A stretch of DNA of 26,057 nt from JBIYSM02 sp044759095 (GTDB lineage Bacteria; Bacillota; Bacilli; Brevibacillales; Brevibacillaceae): positions 1 to 26,057 of the forward strand of contig NZ_JBIYSM020000050.1 in assembly GCF_044759095.2 (NCBI RefSeq), written 5' to 3'. This document shows positions 7,177-14,967 of this stretch, piece after piece. Under the pieces are notes generated by a model. The model did no database searches. It saw nothing but the letters and a program-made list of their open reading frames with translations, and was not told where the DNA came from. Every line of letters starts with the position of its first letter. The first letter of the stretch is position 1. The position numbers and the translations under genes were made by a program.

Positions 7177-7767
7177 TCAACAGGTCTGCTCTGCCTGCCT
7201 GACGCCGGCTTCCGTGGCGATGTAATCCATGCGAAAGTCATGCGGCTCCATCGGGATGTGCTCCTCCAGCTGGCACGAAAACGCACAGCCGATCAAGAGC
7301 GGCTTTTTTGACAGCAGAGACAAAAAGCGGTCGTAGTAGCCGGCTCCGTATCCCAATCGCCCTCCCCTACGATCAAACGCAACCCCCGGCACGATGACAG
7401 CCTCCAGCCGAGCAAGGTCAGCCTGTTCCGCGATGCTCGGATCCGGTTCGAAAATGCCGTACGCCCCCTGTCTGAGAACGTCCGGCCCGGTGTAGCGATA
7501 GGGAATCATTCTTCGCTCCGAAGGGACGGTGAGCGGCAGCCACACCTCCTGTCCCCTTTTAGAGGCCGCTTCAAGAAACGGACGAATGTCAATTTCCTCG
7601 CGAAACGGGTAAAAAGCCAGCACAGCCCGGCTCTTTGCCAGGGGTTCAAAGGCAAGCAAGTGTTTGGCAGCCTGACAGGAATAGATTGCCCGAACTTCCT
7701 GCGACAGAGCCGCTCGTACCCCTAGTTTTTTCCTGCGGAGCAGCTGTTTGCCCGTGTGTGTTTCCAT
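7177..7767 (-). CDS. 5-formyltetrahydrofolate cyclo-ligase
   Basis: The enzyme converts 5-formyl-THF and ATP to 5,10-methenyl-THF, returning stored folate to the one-carbon pool. Conserved features are the basic N-terminus KQLLRRKKLGVR, the AFYPFREEIDI segment, and the signature GGRLGYGAGYYDRFL near residue 140. Length is 196-199 aa, normal for the family. The frame opens at ATG 7776, but GAGAGG is almost adjacent to it. ATG at 7765-7767 has about 9-nt spacing and gives METHTGKQ, so I prefer it. It is divergent from the ABC-F gene and followed by moaB in the same direction. The B. subtilis equivalent is YqgN; a location here is a local arrangement. Confidence 0.93.
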   Translation of the reverse strand: METHTGKQLLRRKKLGVRAALSQEVRAIYSCQAAKHLLAFEPLAKSRAVLAFYPFREEIDIRPFLEAASKRGQEVWLPLTVPSERRMIPYRYTGPDVLRQGAYGIFEPDPSIAEQADLARLEAVIVPGVAFDRRGGRLGYGAGYYDRFLSLLSKKPLLIGCAFSCQLEEHIPMEPHDFRMDYIATEAGVRQAEQTC

Positions 7768-7808
7768 TGGTTGCATCCTCTCCCTTTTTCTTTCGGGGTG
7801 GGTGACAC

Positions 7809-7837
7809 TTGTTCCTGTCAGAGGTCTGGGCTACACT
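7809..7837 (+). promoter_or_regulatory. Possible sigma-A promoter of the ABC-F gene
   Basis: TTGTTC (7809-7814), a 17-bp spacer and TACACT (7832-7837) lie upstream of the ABC-F start. Matches to consensus are partial. No clear promoter was found for the divergent gene in this 100-bp gap. Confidence 0.35.
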
Positions 7838-7875
7838 GTAATAGAATGTAAAAGTTCATTTGAAGGTGAACGCCC

Positions 7876-9813
7876 ATGATTTTACTGCAAGCTGAACATA
7901 TACACAAAACATACGGGATCGACATTATTTTACAAGACATCTCCCTGCAAATACAAACCGGTGAGCGCGTCGGACTGGTCGGTGTAAACGGAGCCGGCAA
8001 ATCGACTTTGATGAAAATTCTCGCCGGACAGTTAAGCTATGACAGCGGCGTGATCCGCATTCCGAAAGAGGTAACGCTGGGCTATCTCGCCCAAAACGGG
8101 GGTCTGGAATCGGAGCGGAGCATCTGGGACGAGATGCTTTCCGTTTTTGCCCATTTGCAAGAGGAAGAAAGGGAGCTGCGCAAGCTGGAGACGCTGATGG
8201 GCGACCCGGCTGTCCTCAACGACGAAAAGCGGTACCAGCAGATCCTGGAAGACTACTCCCGCCGTTCTGAAGCGTTCAAGGAACGCGGCGGTTACAGCTA
8301 CGAGGCGAATATCCGCGGCGTTTTGCACGGGCTTCGCTTTGCCGACATGGACTACCAGACGCCGATCAAAAACCTGAGCGGCGGACAAAAAACGAGGCTG
8401 GCCCTGGCCAAACTGCTTTTGCAGGCGCCTTCCATCCTGCTTTTGGACGAGCCGACCAACTATCTGGACATCGAAACGCTCACGTGGCTGGAAACCTATC
8501 TGCAAAACTACCCGGGCGCCATCCTCGTCGTTTCCCACGACCGCTACTTTCTGGACAAGCTGGTGACGGTCGTCTATGAAATTGAGCGTACGCGCGCTAC
8601 CCGTTATGTGGGCAATTACAGCCAGTTTCTCGACCAAAAGGCGGCAAAGCTGGAGAACGAGATGAAGCGGTTCGAGAAACAGCAGGAGGAAATCGCCAAG
8701 CTGGAAGATTTCATCGCCCGCAACATCGCCCGCGCTTCCACGACGAAGCGGGCCCAGAGCCGGCGCAAGACTTTGGAAAAGATCGATCGCCTGGAAAAAC
8801 CGATCCTTAAGAACAAGTCGGCCCATTTCTCGTTTGACATCGACAAAATGAGCGGAAACATCGTGCTGAAGGTGAACAACCTGAGCGTCGGCTACCCGGA
8901 TGCCGTACTCTCCCGCCATCTTACGTTCGAAATCGAGCGGGAAGAACGGGTCGCTCTCGTCGGACCGAATGGAGTCGGCAAATCGACGCTCTTAAAAACC
9001 ATCGTGGAACAGCTTCCTGCCCTATCCGGCACTGTACAATTGGGCAGCAACGTAACGATTGGCTATTACGATCAGGAACATCGCAACCTGAATGAGAGCA
9101 ACACGGTTCTGGGCGAGATCTGGAACGAATACCCCAACATGCAGGAAAAAGAGGTTCGCACGCTGCTCGGCAACTTCCTGTTCAGCGGTGACGACGTGCA
9201 GAAGCGCATCTCCGATCTCTCCGGGGGGGAGCGCGCCCGCGTATCCCTGGCGAAACTGATGCTGAAGCAGGCCAACTTCCTGATCTTCGACGAGCCCACC
9301 AACCATCTTGATCTATACAGCAAGGAGGTGCTGGAGAACGCCCTGCACGACTACCCGGGAACCATCCTGTTCGTCTCCCACGACCGCTACTTCCTCAACA
9401 AGGTGGCGACCCGCGTGCTGGAGCTCTCCCCCGACGGCGTCACCAACTACCTGGGCAACTACGACTATTACGTGGAAAAGAAACAGGAGCTGGCGGAACT
9501 GGCCGCCGAACAGGCTGCCCTGACGGCAACAAAACAGGCCGGCACGACTGCAGTCGTCCAGCCTGAAAAATCTTCGTACGAACTGGGGAAAGAGGCGAAG
9601 CGGCAGGAGCGCCAGCGTCTTCGCCGCCTGGAAGAGATCGAAGAGACGATCAAACGACGCGAGGAAGAGATCGCCACATGGGAGGAAGAGTTGTGTCTCC
9701 CGGAAGTGTACAGCGATCATCTTCAGGTAAAGGAGCGAAACGATCTGATCCGGCAGGCGCGAGAGGAACTGGAGAAGCTGTACGACGAGTGGAGCGTTCT
9801 CTCCGAGGCTTAA
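7876..9813 (+). CDS. ABC-F family ATPase (YdiF-type, ribosome-associated)
   Basis: ABC-F proteins have two ATPase domains and no membrane part, and act on the ribosome (translation factors, some antibiotic protection). The 645-aa product has Walker A GVNGAGKST (about residue 36), signature LSGGQKTRLALAK and Walker B LLLDEPTNYLD in domain 1. A charged linker (about 245-315) follows. Domain 2 has GPNGVGKST, LSGGERARVSLAK and LIFDEPTNHLD. The C-terminus (about 545-645) is a charged coiled coil, as in the Uup/YdiF group. Position beside tsaD-region genes matches B. subtilis ydiF. GAAGGTGA precedes ATG by 7 nt. Its stop TAA overlaps the opposite gene's stop (TTAA). Nothing suggests a resistance role. 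Confidence 0.95.
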   Translation: MILLQAEHIHKTYGIDIILQDISLQIQTGERVGLVGVNGAGKSTLMKILAGQLSYDSGVIRIPKEVTLGYLAQNGGLESERSIWDEMLSVFAHLQEEERELRKLETLMGDPAVLNDEKRYQQILEDYSRRSEAFKERGGYSYEANIRGVLHGLRFADMDYQTPIKNLSGGQKTRLALAKLLLQAPSILLLDEPTNYLDIETLTWLETYLQNYPGAILVVSHDRYFLDKLVTVVYEIERTRATRYVGNYSQFLDQKAAKLENEMKRFEKQQEEIAKLEDFIARNIARASTTKRAQSRRKTLEKIDRLEKPILKNKSAHFSFDIDKMSGNIVLKVNNLSVGYPDAVLSRHLTFEIEREERVALVGPNGVGKSTLLKTIVEQLPALSGTVQLGSNVTIGYYDQEHRNLNESNTVLGEIWNEYPNMQEKEVRTLLGNFLFSGDDVQKRISDLSGGERARVSLAKLMLKQANFLIFDEPTNHLDLYSKEVLENALHDYPGTILFVSHDRYFLNKVATRVLELSPDGVTNYLGNYDYYVEKKQELAELAAEQAALTATKQAGTTAVVQPEKSSYELGKEAKRQERQRLRRLEEIEETIKRREEEIATWEEELCLPEVYSDHLQVKERNDLIRQAREELEKLYDEWSVLSEA

Positions 9814-12053
9814 GTGGAGTACCGCTGATCTTCTTTTTCTCCGAGTGCGGTATAGAGCGCAGGGACAACGAGGTAAATGATTGCCGTAGCCGCGGTCACG
9901 ATGCCGGAGTCATTCAGGGCGAGACCTGCGACAGAACCGGCAATCACACCGAGAAAGCCTTTTGCCAGGTACGGGTAATGTGCGGCCAGATGCTGCAGGT
10001 AGCGATCGGAACGCAGACTCAACAGACTCAGGACGACCAGCGAGATGGCAAATACCTTGCTCCAGGCGGACACGCGAATCAGCTTCAAATTCATTTCCAG
10101 CTTCCGCTCGACGATATGGGTCACCTCCATCCAGTTGCCGCTGACGATCTCCTGTGCGACCCGCCCTACGTGGGTCAGCGGTTGCCCGGAAACGAGACTG
10201 CTGACAATCAGAATGACGATACCGCCGCAAAGGCCACCTGCGAGAAGCAGGAGGCCTTTTTTGCCTGCCTGCCAGCCCTGTAGACGAGCCAGCGCCACGG
10301 AAAAGCCAGCCAGACCTGCAAGGAAGCCTCCGGCATTGGTGCCCAGTGCGGGAGCAGCCATGTAATACAGCACCGTGACAAAAACGAGCACGGAAATGCT
10401 CGCGGTCACCATCCTGCGCTCGAATGACGGATCCTGTCTTCGACTGCTCCACTCGTACAGGGCCGAGACAAACAGGATGACAGAACCGATCAAAACCCCC
10501 TCATACTCGTTGCCCAAGCCGTAGAAGCGCGCCCCGACGACCGGATCGTACCCGAGGTAGGAGCGGCGCATCGCGGTGGCGCCTGTAAAACCGTCCAGCA
10601 GCAACCCGCCTGCGGTTGCCCCTGCCATCACCATGAGCAAAAGCGGCAGCGGACGTCCTTCTGCCAGCATCGCCCCGCCCAACGCCATCAGGATCAAAGC
10701 GCCGAGAACGACCGGCGGAGCTGCCATCCAACCGAACCATGCCTCGAGCAAAAACAGAGCGGGAAAGCAGAGCATGGATAGAAGCGCCAGACGGACGCCT
10801 CGCCGAGCGCGGGCGATGTGTTCTCCGCTTTTCCCTTTCCCCCACAGCCACAACAGTGATGCTGCTACCAGAACGACGATCTGCAGCATGACGTAGGTGT
10901 ACAACACGGAGGGGCGATTTCGATACAGATGGTCAATCTGCCAGACATCAGCCACCAGGTCATCCGCCGTTTTCCCCGTTTCCGAACGCATCACGTGACC
11001 GACCAGATCGGAAGGAAGCGGAACCGACAGCCAGGACAAAATGGTGGGAAGGACGTCCAGTCCGCTAACCAGTCCCGTCTGCCGGGTGGTGGCCGAGACG
11101 AGATGGCCGCTGCTTTCTCCGCGCCAGAGCAGGATTGGCGCCAGCAGCGACTTCTCCTGCTGGGCCCGCTGATTGACCGCCGGAGAGAGAAGCAACACCA
11201 TCTGTCCTGGTTTTCTTTTTTCGAGAACCTGGCCGATGAATCCATCCAGGTCTGCGAGTACTCGCTCGTATTGGAGCTCAAACCGGGCCGGTTCCATGTA
11301 GTCGGACAGCTGGTACAGCCTTGCCAGATCGGACAGCTGCACCGTTATCAAACCCGACGTGCGATCATGGCGCAATTGCTCCTCCAGATAGGCGTAATCC
11401 GTACGGACACCGTAGGGATAAGCGGGACTCACCATCAGAGTCCGGGCGGACAGGTCCCCGTGTGGCACCGTTCCTCGTTCGTTCATCGAGAACAGCACGC
11501 CATGTCGCTGCTTTACGTCATCGAAGTCGCCGTTTCCATAGCTGGCCACAGGTATGCCGTTCATCGCCAGCGTCTCACCCAAAAGCCCAATTCGGGCGGT
11601 GTAAGGTTTGTCCACATTTTCCGCGTGCAGGCGGAATATACCCGGAAAAACGATTCGGGAACGCGCCACGTCGTCTGTTTGTGACACACGGAGCTGTGCC
11701 GCCCGCTCTCCGGCTGTCTCGACGGACGACAGGTGTTCCTCGGGATGGTAAGCCGTCCCGCTTCGTTCCGTATACAATGCCTGTCCTCCGGTCCCAAGCA
11801 GCAAATACCCGTTAGCAGATGTACGGGGCCCGGGAGTTCGCGCGGTCAGAGCGCCGATCTGGCCGTTTTTCAACCATTTATCCACATGTGGATAGGTTTT
11901 CAGTTTGACAAAATCACGGAATGACAGGCCTTCGATAAAAATAACGATGGCCTGCCTCTTTCCCGTTTCCGTTTCCGCTTGCGCATGCCCATACCCCGCC
12001 AAGCTGATCCACAACAAACAGACGACCAGAACACGTAACACTCCGGTGATCAA
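9810..12053 (-). CDS. Alkaline-phosphatase-superfamily-like membrane protein (TTG start)
   Basis: I recognise the type but no named function. With the start chosen here it is 747 aa. Residues 1-26 form a signal peptide or anchor ending AQA. Residues about 33-365 form an extracytoplasmic domain resembling the alkaline phosphatase superfamily (AIVIFIEGLSFRDF, PRTSANGYLLLGTGG, VQLSDLARLYQLSD, TTRQTGLVSGLDVLPTIL). Several classical metal ligands are altered, for example LLLSPAVN where SDHG is expected. Residues about 385-740 contain about 11 membrane helices with a conserved-looking FYGLGNEYEG loop (510-519) and NAGG. The frame is open to ATG 12098. However, AGGAGG (12064-12069) lies 10 nt before TTG 12051-12053, which also puts the signal peptide at the N-terminus. 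A DnaA-box cluster lies upstream. Likely an envelope enzyme acting on lipid-linked or phosphorylated substrates (inference). Confidence 0.8.
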   Translation of the reverse strand: MITGVLRVLVVCLLWISLAGYGHAQAETETGKRQAIVIFIEGLSFRDFVKLKTYPHVDKWLKNGQIGALTARTPGPRTSANGYLLLGTGGQALYTERSGTAYHPEEHLSSVETAGERAAQLRVSQTDDVARSRIVFPGIFRLHAENVDKPYTARIGLLGETLAMNGIPVASYGNGDFDDVKQRHGVLFSMNERGTVPHGDLSARTLMVSPAYPYGVRTDYAYLEEQLRHDRTSGLITVQLSDLARLYQLSDYMEPARFELQYERVLADLDGFIGQVLEKRKPGQMVLLLSPAVNQRAQQEKSLLAPILLWRGESSGHLVSATTRQTGLVSGLDVLPTILSWLSVPLPSDLVGHVMRSETGKTADDLVADVWQIDHLYRNRPSVLYTYVMLQIVVLVAASLLWLWGKGKSGEHIARARRGVRLALLSMLCFPALFLLEAWFGWMAAPPVVLGALILMALGGAMLAEGRPLPLLLMVMAGATAGGLLLDGFTGATAMRRSYLGYDPVVGARFYGLGNEYEGVLIGSVILFVSALYEWSSRRQDPSFERRMVTASISVLVFVTVLYYMAAPALGTNAGGFLAGLAGFSVALARLQGWQAGKKGLLLLAGGLCGGIVILIVSSLVSGQPLTHVGRVAQEIVSGNWMEVTHIVERKLEMNLKLIRVSAWSKVFAISLVVLSLLSLRSDRYLQHLAAHYPYLAKGFLGVIAGSVAGLALNDSGIVTAATAIIYLVVPALYTALGEKEDQRYST

Positions 12054-12217
12054 GCGACGTCTCCCTCCTGTTGATAACGCGAGATGTCTTATCCACATCT
12101 TCCACAGATATGTCCACAGTGAAATGTTGATTTTCTCAGCGTTCTTTCATGTTATCACCAGTATTCACAGGAGTATCCGCCAGCAACCCTGTTCAATTAT
12201 CCATAGCTTGTGGGTAA
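11878..12217. promoter_or_regulatory. Cluster of DnaA-box-like 9-mers
   Basis: Matches to TTATNCACA: perfect at 11878-11886 (+) and 12089-12097 (+). One mismatch at 11887-11895 (-, CTATCCACA), 12069-12077 (-, TTATCAACA), 12161-12169 (+, GTATTCACA), 12197-12205 (+, TTATCCATA) and 12209-12217 (-, TTACCCACA). The first pair forms the 16-bp palindrome TATCCACATGTGGATA within the coding sequence. The other five lie in the promoter/5' region of the phosphatase-like gene. DnaA binding is predicted, not shown. Confidence 0.5.
12088..12116 (-). promoter_or_regulatory. Possible promoter of the phosphatase-like gene, overlapping a DnaA box
   Basis: TGGACA (12111-12116), 17 bp and GATAAG (12088-12093) on the minus strand. 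The perfect DnaA box 12089-12097 covers the -10 and part of the spacer, so DnaA binding would block RNA polymerase. The -35 is good and the -10 is mediocre. Confidence 0.35.
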
Positions 12218-12239
12218 GGTGGGAAAAGCCATCGCTGTG

Positions 12240-12590
12240 TCACGTCTTCTCCGCTTTTCCGCTGCGGATCAGCCACAGGTGCTGAAGATATTCAGCGATC
12301 CCTATTAGAATCGCAGCAAAAACTGCCCCCAGCATGGTGACAACCGCTCCGGGGAGCAGAAAACCGCTCGCATACACGATTGCCGCGGCTGCCAATAAAT
12401 CAAGCAGGGTAGTAAACCAGAGTGTTCCTCTCCTGAGAAGCATCACTTCCAGGACGTGACCGGCAACGGCCAGCACAACACCCACAGAAATGGCCTGGTA
12501 CAGGTTCGGGTAGTACAGTTCCGTAAACAAGGCATCAGCAAGTATGACAACCAGAGGACCAACAAACAATTTCAGCAGCAGGCCTGTCAA
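12240..12590 (-). CDS. DUF2512 (YndM-like) four-helix membrane protein
   Basis: A 116-aa integral membrane protein with about four hydrophobic helices (LLLKLFVGPLVVILADALF, AISVGVVLAVAGHVLEVMLL, FTTLLDLLAAAAIVYASGFL, AVVTMLGAVFAAILIGIAEY) and a charged C-terminus. The pattern, including the G-T-LW-TT-LD segment between helices 2 and 3 and the final YLQHLWL, fits the DUF2512/YndM family of Bacilli, of unknown function. The frame opens at TTG 12596, but GGGGGG is then adjacent. TTG at 12588-12590 has 7-nt spacing and gives MTGLLLKLF. It lies between the tsaD terminator and the DnaA-box region, on the same strand as its neighbours. Confidence 0.75.
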   Translation of the reverse strand: MTGLLLKLFVGPLVVILADALFTELYYPNLYQAISVGVVLAVAGHVLEVMLLRRGTLWFTTLLDLLAAAAIVYASGFLLPGAVVTMLGAVFAAILIGIAEYLQHLWLIRSGKAEKT

Positions 12591-12649
12591 TAGCAATCCC
12601 CCCTTTTTCCTTCCTACTCATTCTTTCCCTGCTGACTGCAGCCGATACG

Positions 12650-12688
12650 AAAACAACCTCTTCCGCGCAGTTTGAGCGCGAAAGAGGT
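12650..12688 (-). terminator. Terminator of the thiL-tsaD operon
   Basis: A 13-position stem with one mismatch (12656-12668 with 12676-12688) and a 7-nt loop is followed on the minus strand by G and TTTT. It starts 10 nt after the tsaD stop. The T-run is modest. Confidence 0.78.
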
Positions 12689-12697
12689 CGAATGTGT

Positions 12698-13774
12698 TCA
12701 AGACAGCGGCAGCCCGGGAACTCCATTCAGATCCAGGTCGGCAAATTGCCCTTTTTGGTACTGAATGTAGCCTGCCGCGGCGATCATCGCCGCGTTGTCC
12801 GTACATAGCGAAAGGGGGGGAATGACCAGCGGAATGCCCTCCGCCTCGCAGCGGCTGGCGAGCCTCTCCCGCAGCCCTCGGTTGGCGGCTACCCCGCCAG
12901 CCAGAAGCACCTGCTTGACGCCAAATTCCTTCACGGCGCGAAGTGTTTTTTCCACCAGCACTTCGGTGACGGAATCCTGAAAACTGGCAGCAAGGTCAGC
13001 CGGATTGACGGTCTCTCCCCGTTGGGAGGCATTGTGCAGCGTATTCAAAACGGCTGACTTGAGTCCGCTGAAGCTGAAATCATACGAGTCCGGCTCCAGC
13101 CAGGCGCGTGGCAGGGGCACGGTCGGCTGCCCTTCGTGAGCCAGCCGGTCGATATGCGGCCCGCCCGGATAGGGCAGATTAAGCGCCCGCGCCACTTTGT
13201 CATACGCTTCGCCGGCAGCGTCATCCCGGGTTTCGCCGAGAATTTCGTAATGGCCATGCCCTTTCATCAACACCAGTTCGGTATGCCCGCCCGAGACCAC
13301 CAGCGCAACCAGCGGAAACGTCATTTCCTTGACCAGCNNNNNNNNNNNNNNNNNNNNNNNNNNNNNNNNNNNNNNNNNNNNNNNNNNTCCCTTTGCAAAC
13401 GAAATGGCCTTCGCCGCCGCCACTCCAACGAGCAGGGCTCCGACCAGACCGGGGCCGTATGTAACCGCGATCCCATCGATCTCGTCCAGCGTCTTGCCTG
13501 CTTCGCCAAGCGCCTCTTCGATCGTCAGCGTAATGTTTTCCACATGACGGCGGGAAGCCACTTCGGGTACCACGCCGCCGAAGCGCTTGTGGATGTCAGC
13601 CTGGGAAGCGATGATGTTGGAAAGCACCACAAGCCCGTCCTGGACAACCGCCGCCGAAGTTTCGTCGCAGCTGGTTTCGATCCCCAGAATGTATGTCGGC
13701 CTGCCCGATTCCCTATGCAGTTGGTAGGCTTGCTGAACGCGCTGTTGGTAGCGAGAACTGCGTTTATTGTTCAT
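12698..13774 (-). CDS. tsaD: tRNA N6-adenosine threonylcarbamoyltransferase TsaD (contains 50-N gap)
   Basis: TsaD, with TsaB and TsaE, transfers threonylcarbamoyl from TC-AMP to A37 of ANN-decoding tRNAs (t6A). Visible motifs are YILGIETSCDETSAAVV, YGPGLVGALLVG, VVSGGHTELV, GEAYDKVAR, FSFSGLKSAV, LLAGGVAANRGLR and LCTDNAAMIAAAG. Residues 130-146 are unknown because of N at 13338-13387. That interval should hold the metal-binding HxxxH (family IPLVGVHHIAGHIYANR, also 17 residues), and the frame is intact across it. The N-terminus has about 26 extra residues before the family core, but no other start is available. It overlaps rimI by 11 nt and is the last gene of the operon. Confidence 0.96.
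   Translation of the reverse strand: MNNKRSSRYQQRVQQAYQLHRESGRPTYILGIETSCDETSAAVVQDGLVVLSNIIASQADIHKRFGGVVPEVASRRHVENITLTIEEALGEAGKTLDEIDGIAVTYGPGLVGALLVGVAAAKAISFAKGXXXXXXXXXXXXXXXXXLVKEMTFPLVALVVSGGHTELVLMKGHGHYEILGETRDDAAGEAYDKVARALNLPYPGGPHIDRLAHEGQPTVPLPRAWLEPDSYDFSFSGLKSAVLNTLHNASQRGETVNPADLAASFQDSVTEVLVEKTLRAVKEFGVKQVLLAGGVAANRGLRERLASRCEAEGIPLVIPPLSLCTDNAAMIAAAGYIQYQKGQFADLDLNGVPGLPLS
13338..13387. other. Assembly gap of 50 N inside tsaD
   Basis: Exactly 50 undetermined bases. The tsaD reading frame is the same on both sides, and the missing length equals that expected from homologues (17 residues), so the gap size seems close to real. It is not evidence of gene disruption. Confidence 0.99.
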
Positions 13775-14228
13775 GTAATGTCACCCACATTATGATGGCG
13801 TCTTCATTGTTGTCGGAATAGTAGTGTTTCCGCCGCCCGTGCTCCGCGAAGCCAAGCTTCGCGTACATGCTGCGGGCGATGGTATTGGACGGCCGCACTT
13901 CCAGCGTCATGCTTCTTGCTCCGAGCAGGTAGGCCAGCCCCATCATCTGCCGCATCAGCCGCTCGCCGATCTTCCTGCCGCGGCAGTCGGGATGCACCGC
14001 TATATTGGTGATATGCGCCTCGTCCAGGACGATCCACATCCCGCAGTAGGCGACGACTCGGTCTCCCTCGATTGCAACGACGTAACGGGCATTTTGATTG
14101 ATGGTCAGCTCGTTGACAAACGCATCCCTCGGCCATGGAGTGGTGAAGGAAAGCTGCTCCAACTCATACACCGCATCCACGTCGTCGAGCGTCATAAAGC
14201 GAAATGAAAGCGAATCCCGTTCTTCCAT
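13764..14228 (-). CDS. rimI: Ribosomal protein bS18 N-acetyltransferase RimI
   Basis: A GNAT-fold acetyltransferase that uses acetyl-CoA to acetylate N-terminal alanine of ribosomal protein S18 (other substrates possible). The 154-aa product begins MEERDSLSFRFMTLDDVDAVYELE and has the acceptor-site segment FTTPWPRDAF, the beta4 ITNIAVHPDCRGRKIGERLM acetyl-CoA loop (R/Q-x-x-G-x-G/A type, about residues 76-95) and the C-terminal FAEHGRRKHYY. The frame stays open 72 codons upstream, but that part overlaps tsaB and is unrelated to the family. AAGGGGA precedes the chosen ATG at 14226-14228. It begins 13 nt after the tsaB stop and ends within the tsaD start. Confidence 0.95.
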   Translation of the reverse strand: MEERDSLSFRFMTLDDVDAVYELEQLSFTTPWPRDAFVNELTINQNARYVVAIEGDRVVAYCGMWIVLDEAHITNIAVHPDCRGRKIGERLMRQMMGLAYLLGARSMTLEVRPSNTIARSMYAKLGFAEHGRRKHYYSDNNEDAIIMWVTLHEQ

Positions 14229-14241
14229 GTTCCGTCCCCTT

Positions 14242-14967
14242 TTACTCTTCGCTGCCGGCATCCCGTTTCGTTTGTGCCATCCATTTGGCTTCCGCTTCCG
14301 CCACCTGCAGATATTCCGGAACCAGCTCGTGCGCACTGCCGCCATCCCGAATGCACTCAATCGCCAGAAAGCCGATATGGGCCGCACGCGGATGATTGAA
14401 GGATGGCAGGGTAAACCTCGCCTGTTCCCCCAGTGTTTCGGCAATCACACTCCGGTGCAGGGCCACGTCGTCACCGAGGAACAACAGCGGCTGGCCGCCC
14501 GCCTGTTCGCGAATCATCGGGAGCCAGTCCCGGAGCAAAACGATTCGCTCTCCCATGTGTTCCTGTACGGAACGAAGTCCTTCCGTCTGGTAGTAGCCGG
14601 TATAAACCTGACCGCGTCTTGCGTCAAACAGGGGAATGATTCCGCCCGAAAACCCCAGCGCATTCATCGCCACTGCCTGAAGACTGGAAACCCCGACAGC
14701 AGGAATGCCTAGCGACCAGGCCATGCTTTTGGCCGCAGCCACTCCGATCCGCACCCCGGTGTAGGAGCCCGGTCCCTTGGCCACTCCGATGCCGTTCAAC
14801 TGTTCGGGTGACGTGTCCGTTTCATCCAACAGCAGCGAGATGCAATCCATCAAGCGAACAGAGTGGTTTTTTTGCAGGTTGGTTGTCATCTCCGCGAGCA
14901 CCCGGTTCTCGTCCACTACCGCAACACTCAGGACCAGGTTGGACGTGTCAATCGCCAGAACGCGCAT
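14242..14967 (-). CDS. tsaB: tRNA threonylcarbamoyladenosine biosynthesis protein TsaB
   Basis: TsaB is the inactive TsaD paralogue that scaffolds the TsaD-TsaB-TsaE complex for t6A. The 241-aa product has the ASKHA-type N-terminus MRVLAIDTSNLVLSVAVV, NHSVRLMDCI, GIGVAKGPGSYTGVRIGVAAAKSMAW (about residues 61-86; pieces GPGSYTGVRIG diagnostic), and IPLFDARRGQVYTGYY. It lacks a complete C-terminal catalytic part, as expected. The ATG at 14965-14967 is preceded by GAGGAG at 10 nt. The longer open frame to 15036 runs through tsaE and is rejected. It overlaps tsaE by 20 nt. Confidence 0.96.
   Translation of the reverse strand: MRVLAIDTSNLVLSVAVVDENRVLAEMTTNLQKNHSVRLMDCISLLLDETDTSPEQLNGIGVAKGPGSYTGVRIGVAAAKSMAWSLGIPAVGVSSLQAVAMNALGFSGGIIPLFDARRGQVYTGYYQTEGLRSVQEHMGERIVLLRDWLPMIREQAGGQPLLFLGDDVALHRSVIAETLGEQARFTLPSFNHPRAAHIGFLAIECIRDGGSAHELVPEYLQVAEAEAKWMAQTKRDAGSEE

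Noticed and set aside
7876..9813. ABC-F gene as an antibiotic-resistance determinant
   Set aside because: The linker and C-terminal coiled coil match housekeeping YdiF/Uup, and the conserved locus position supports this.
11878..12217. Chromosomal replication origin
   Set aside because: DnaA-like boxes are present, but dnaA, dnaN, rpmH or an A/T-rich unwinding element are not, and the gene neighbourhood is not that of oriC.
12698..13774. tsaD as a pseudogene or frameshift because of the N run
   Set aside because: Both flanks remain in one frame and the gap has the length expected from homologues.
13764..14444. Longer rimI with 72 extra N-terminal residues
   Set aside because: The extra part is an out-of-frame reading of tsaB and has no GNAT homology; a good SD precedes the inner ATG.
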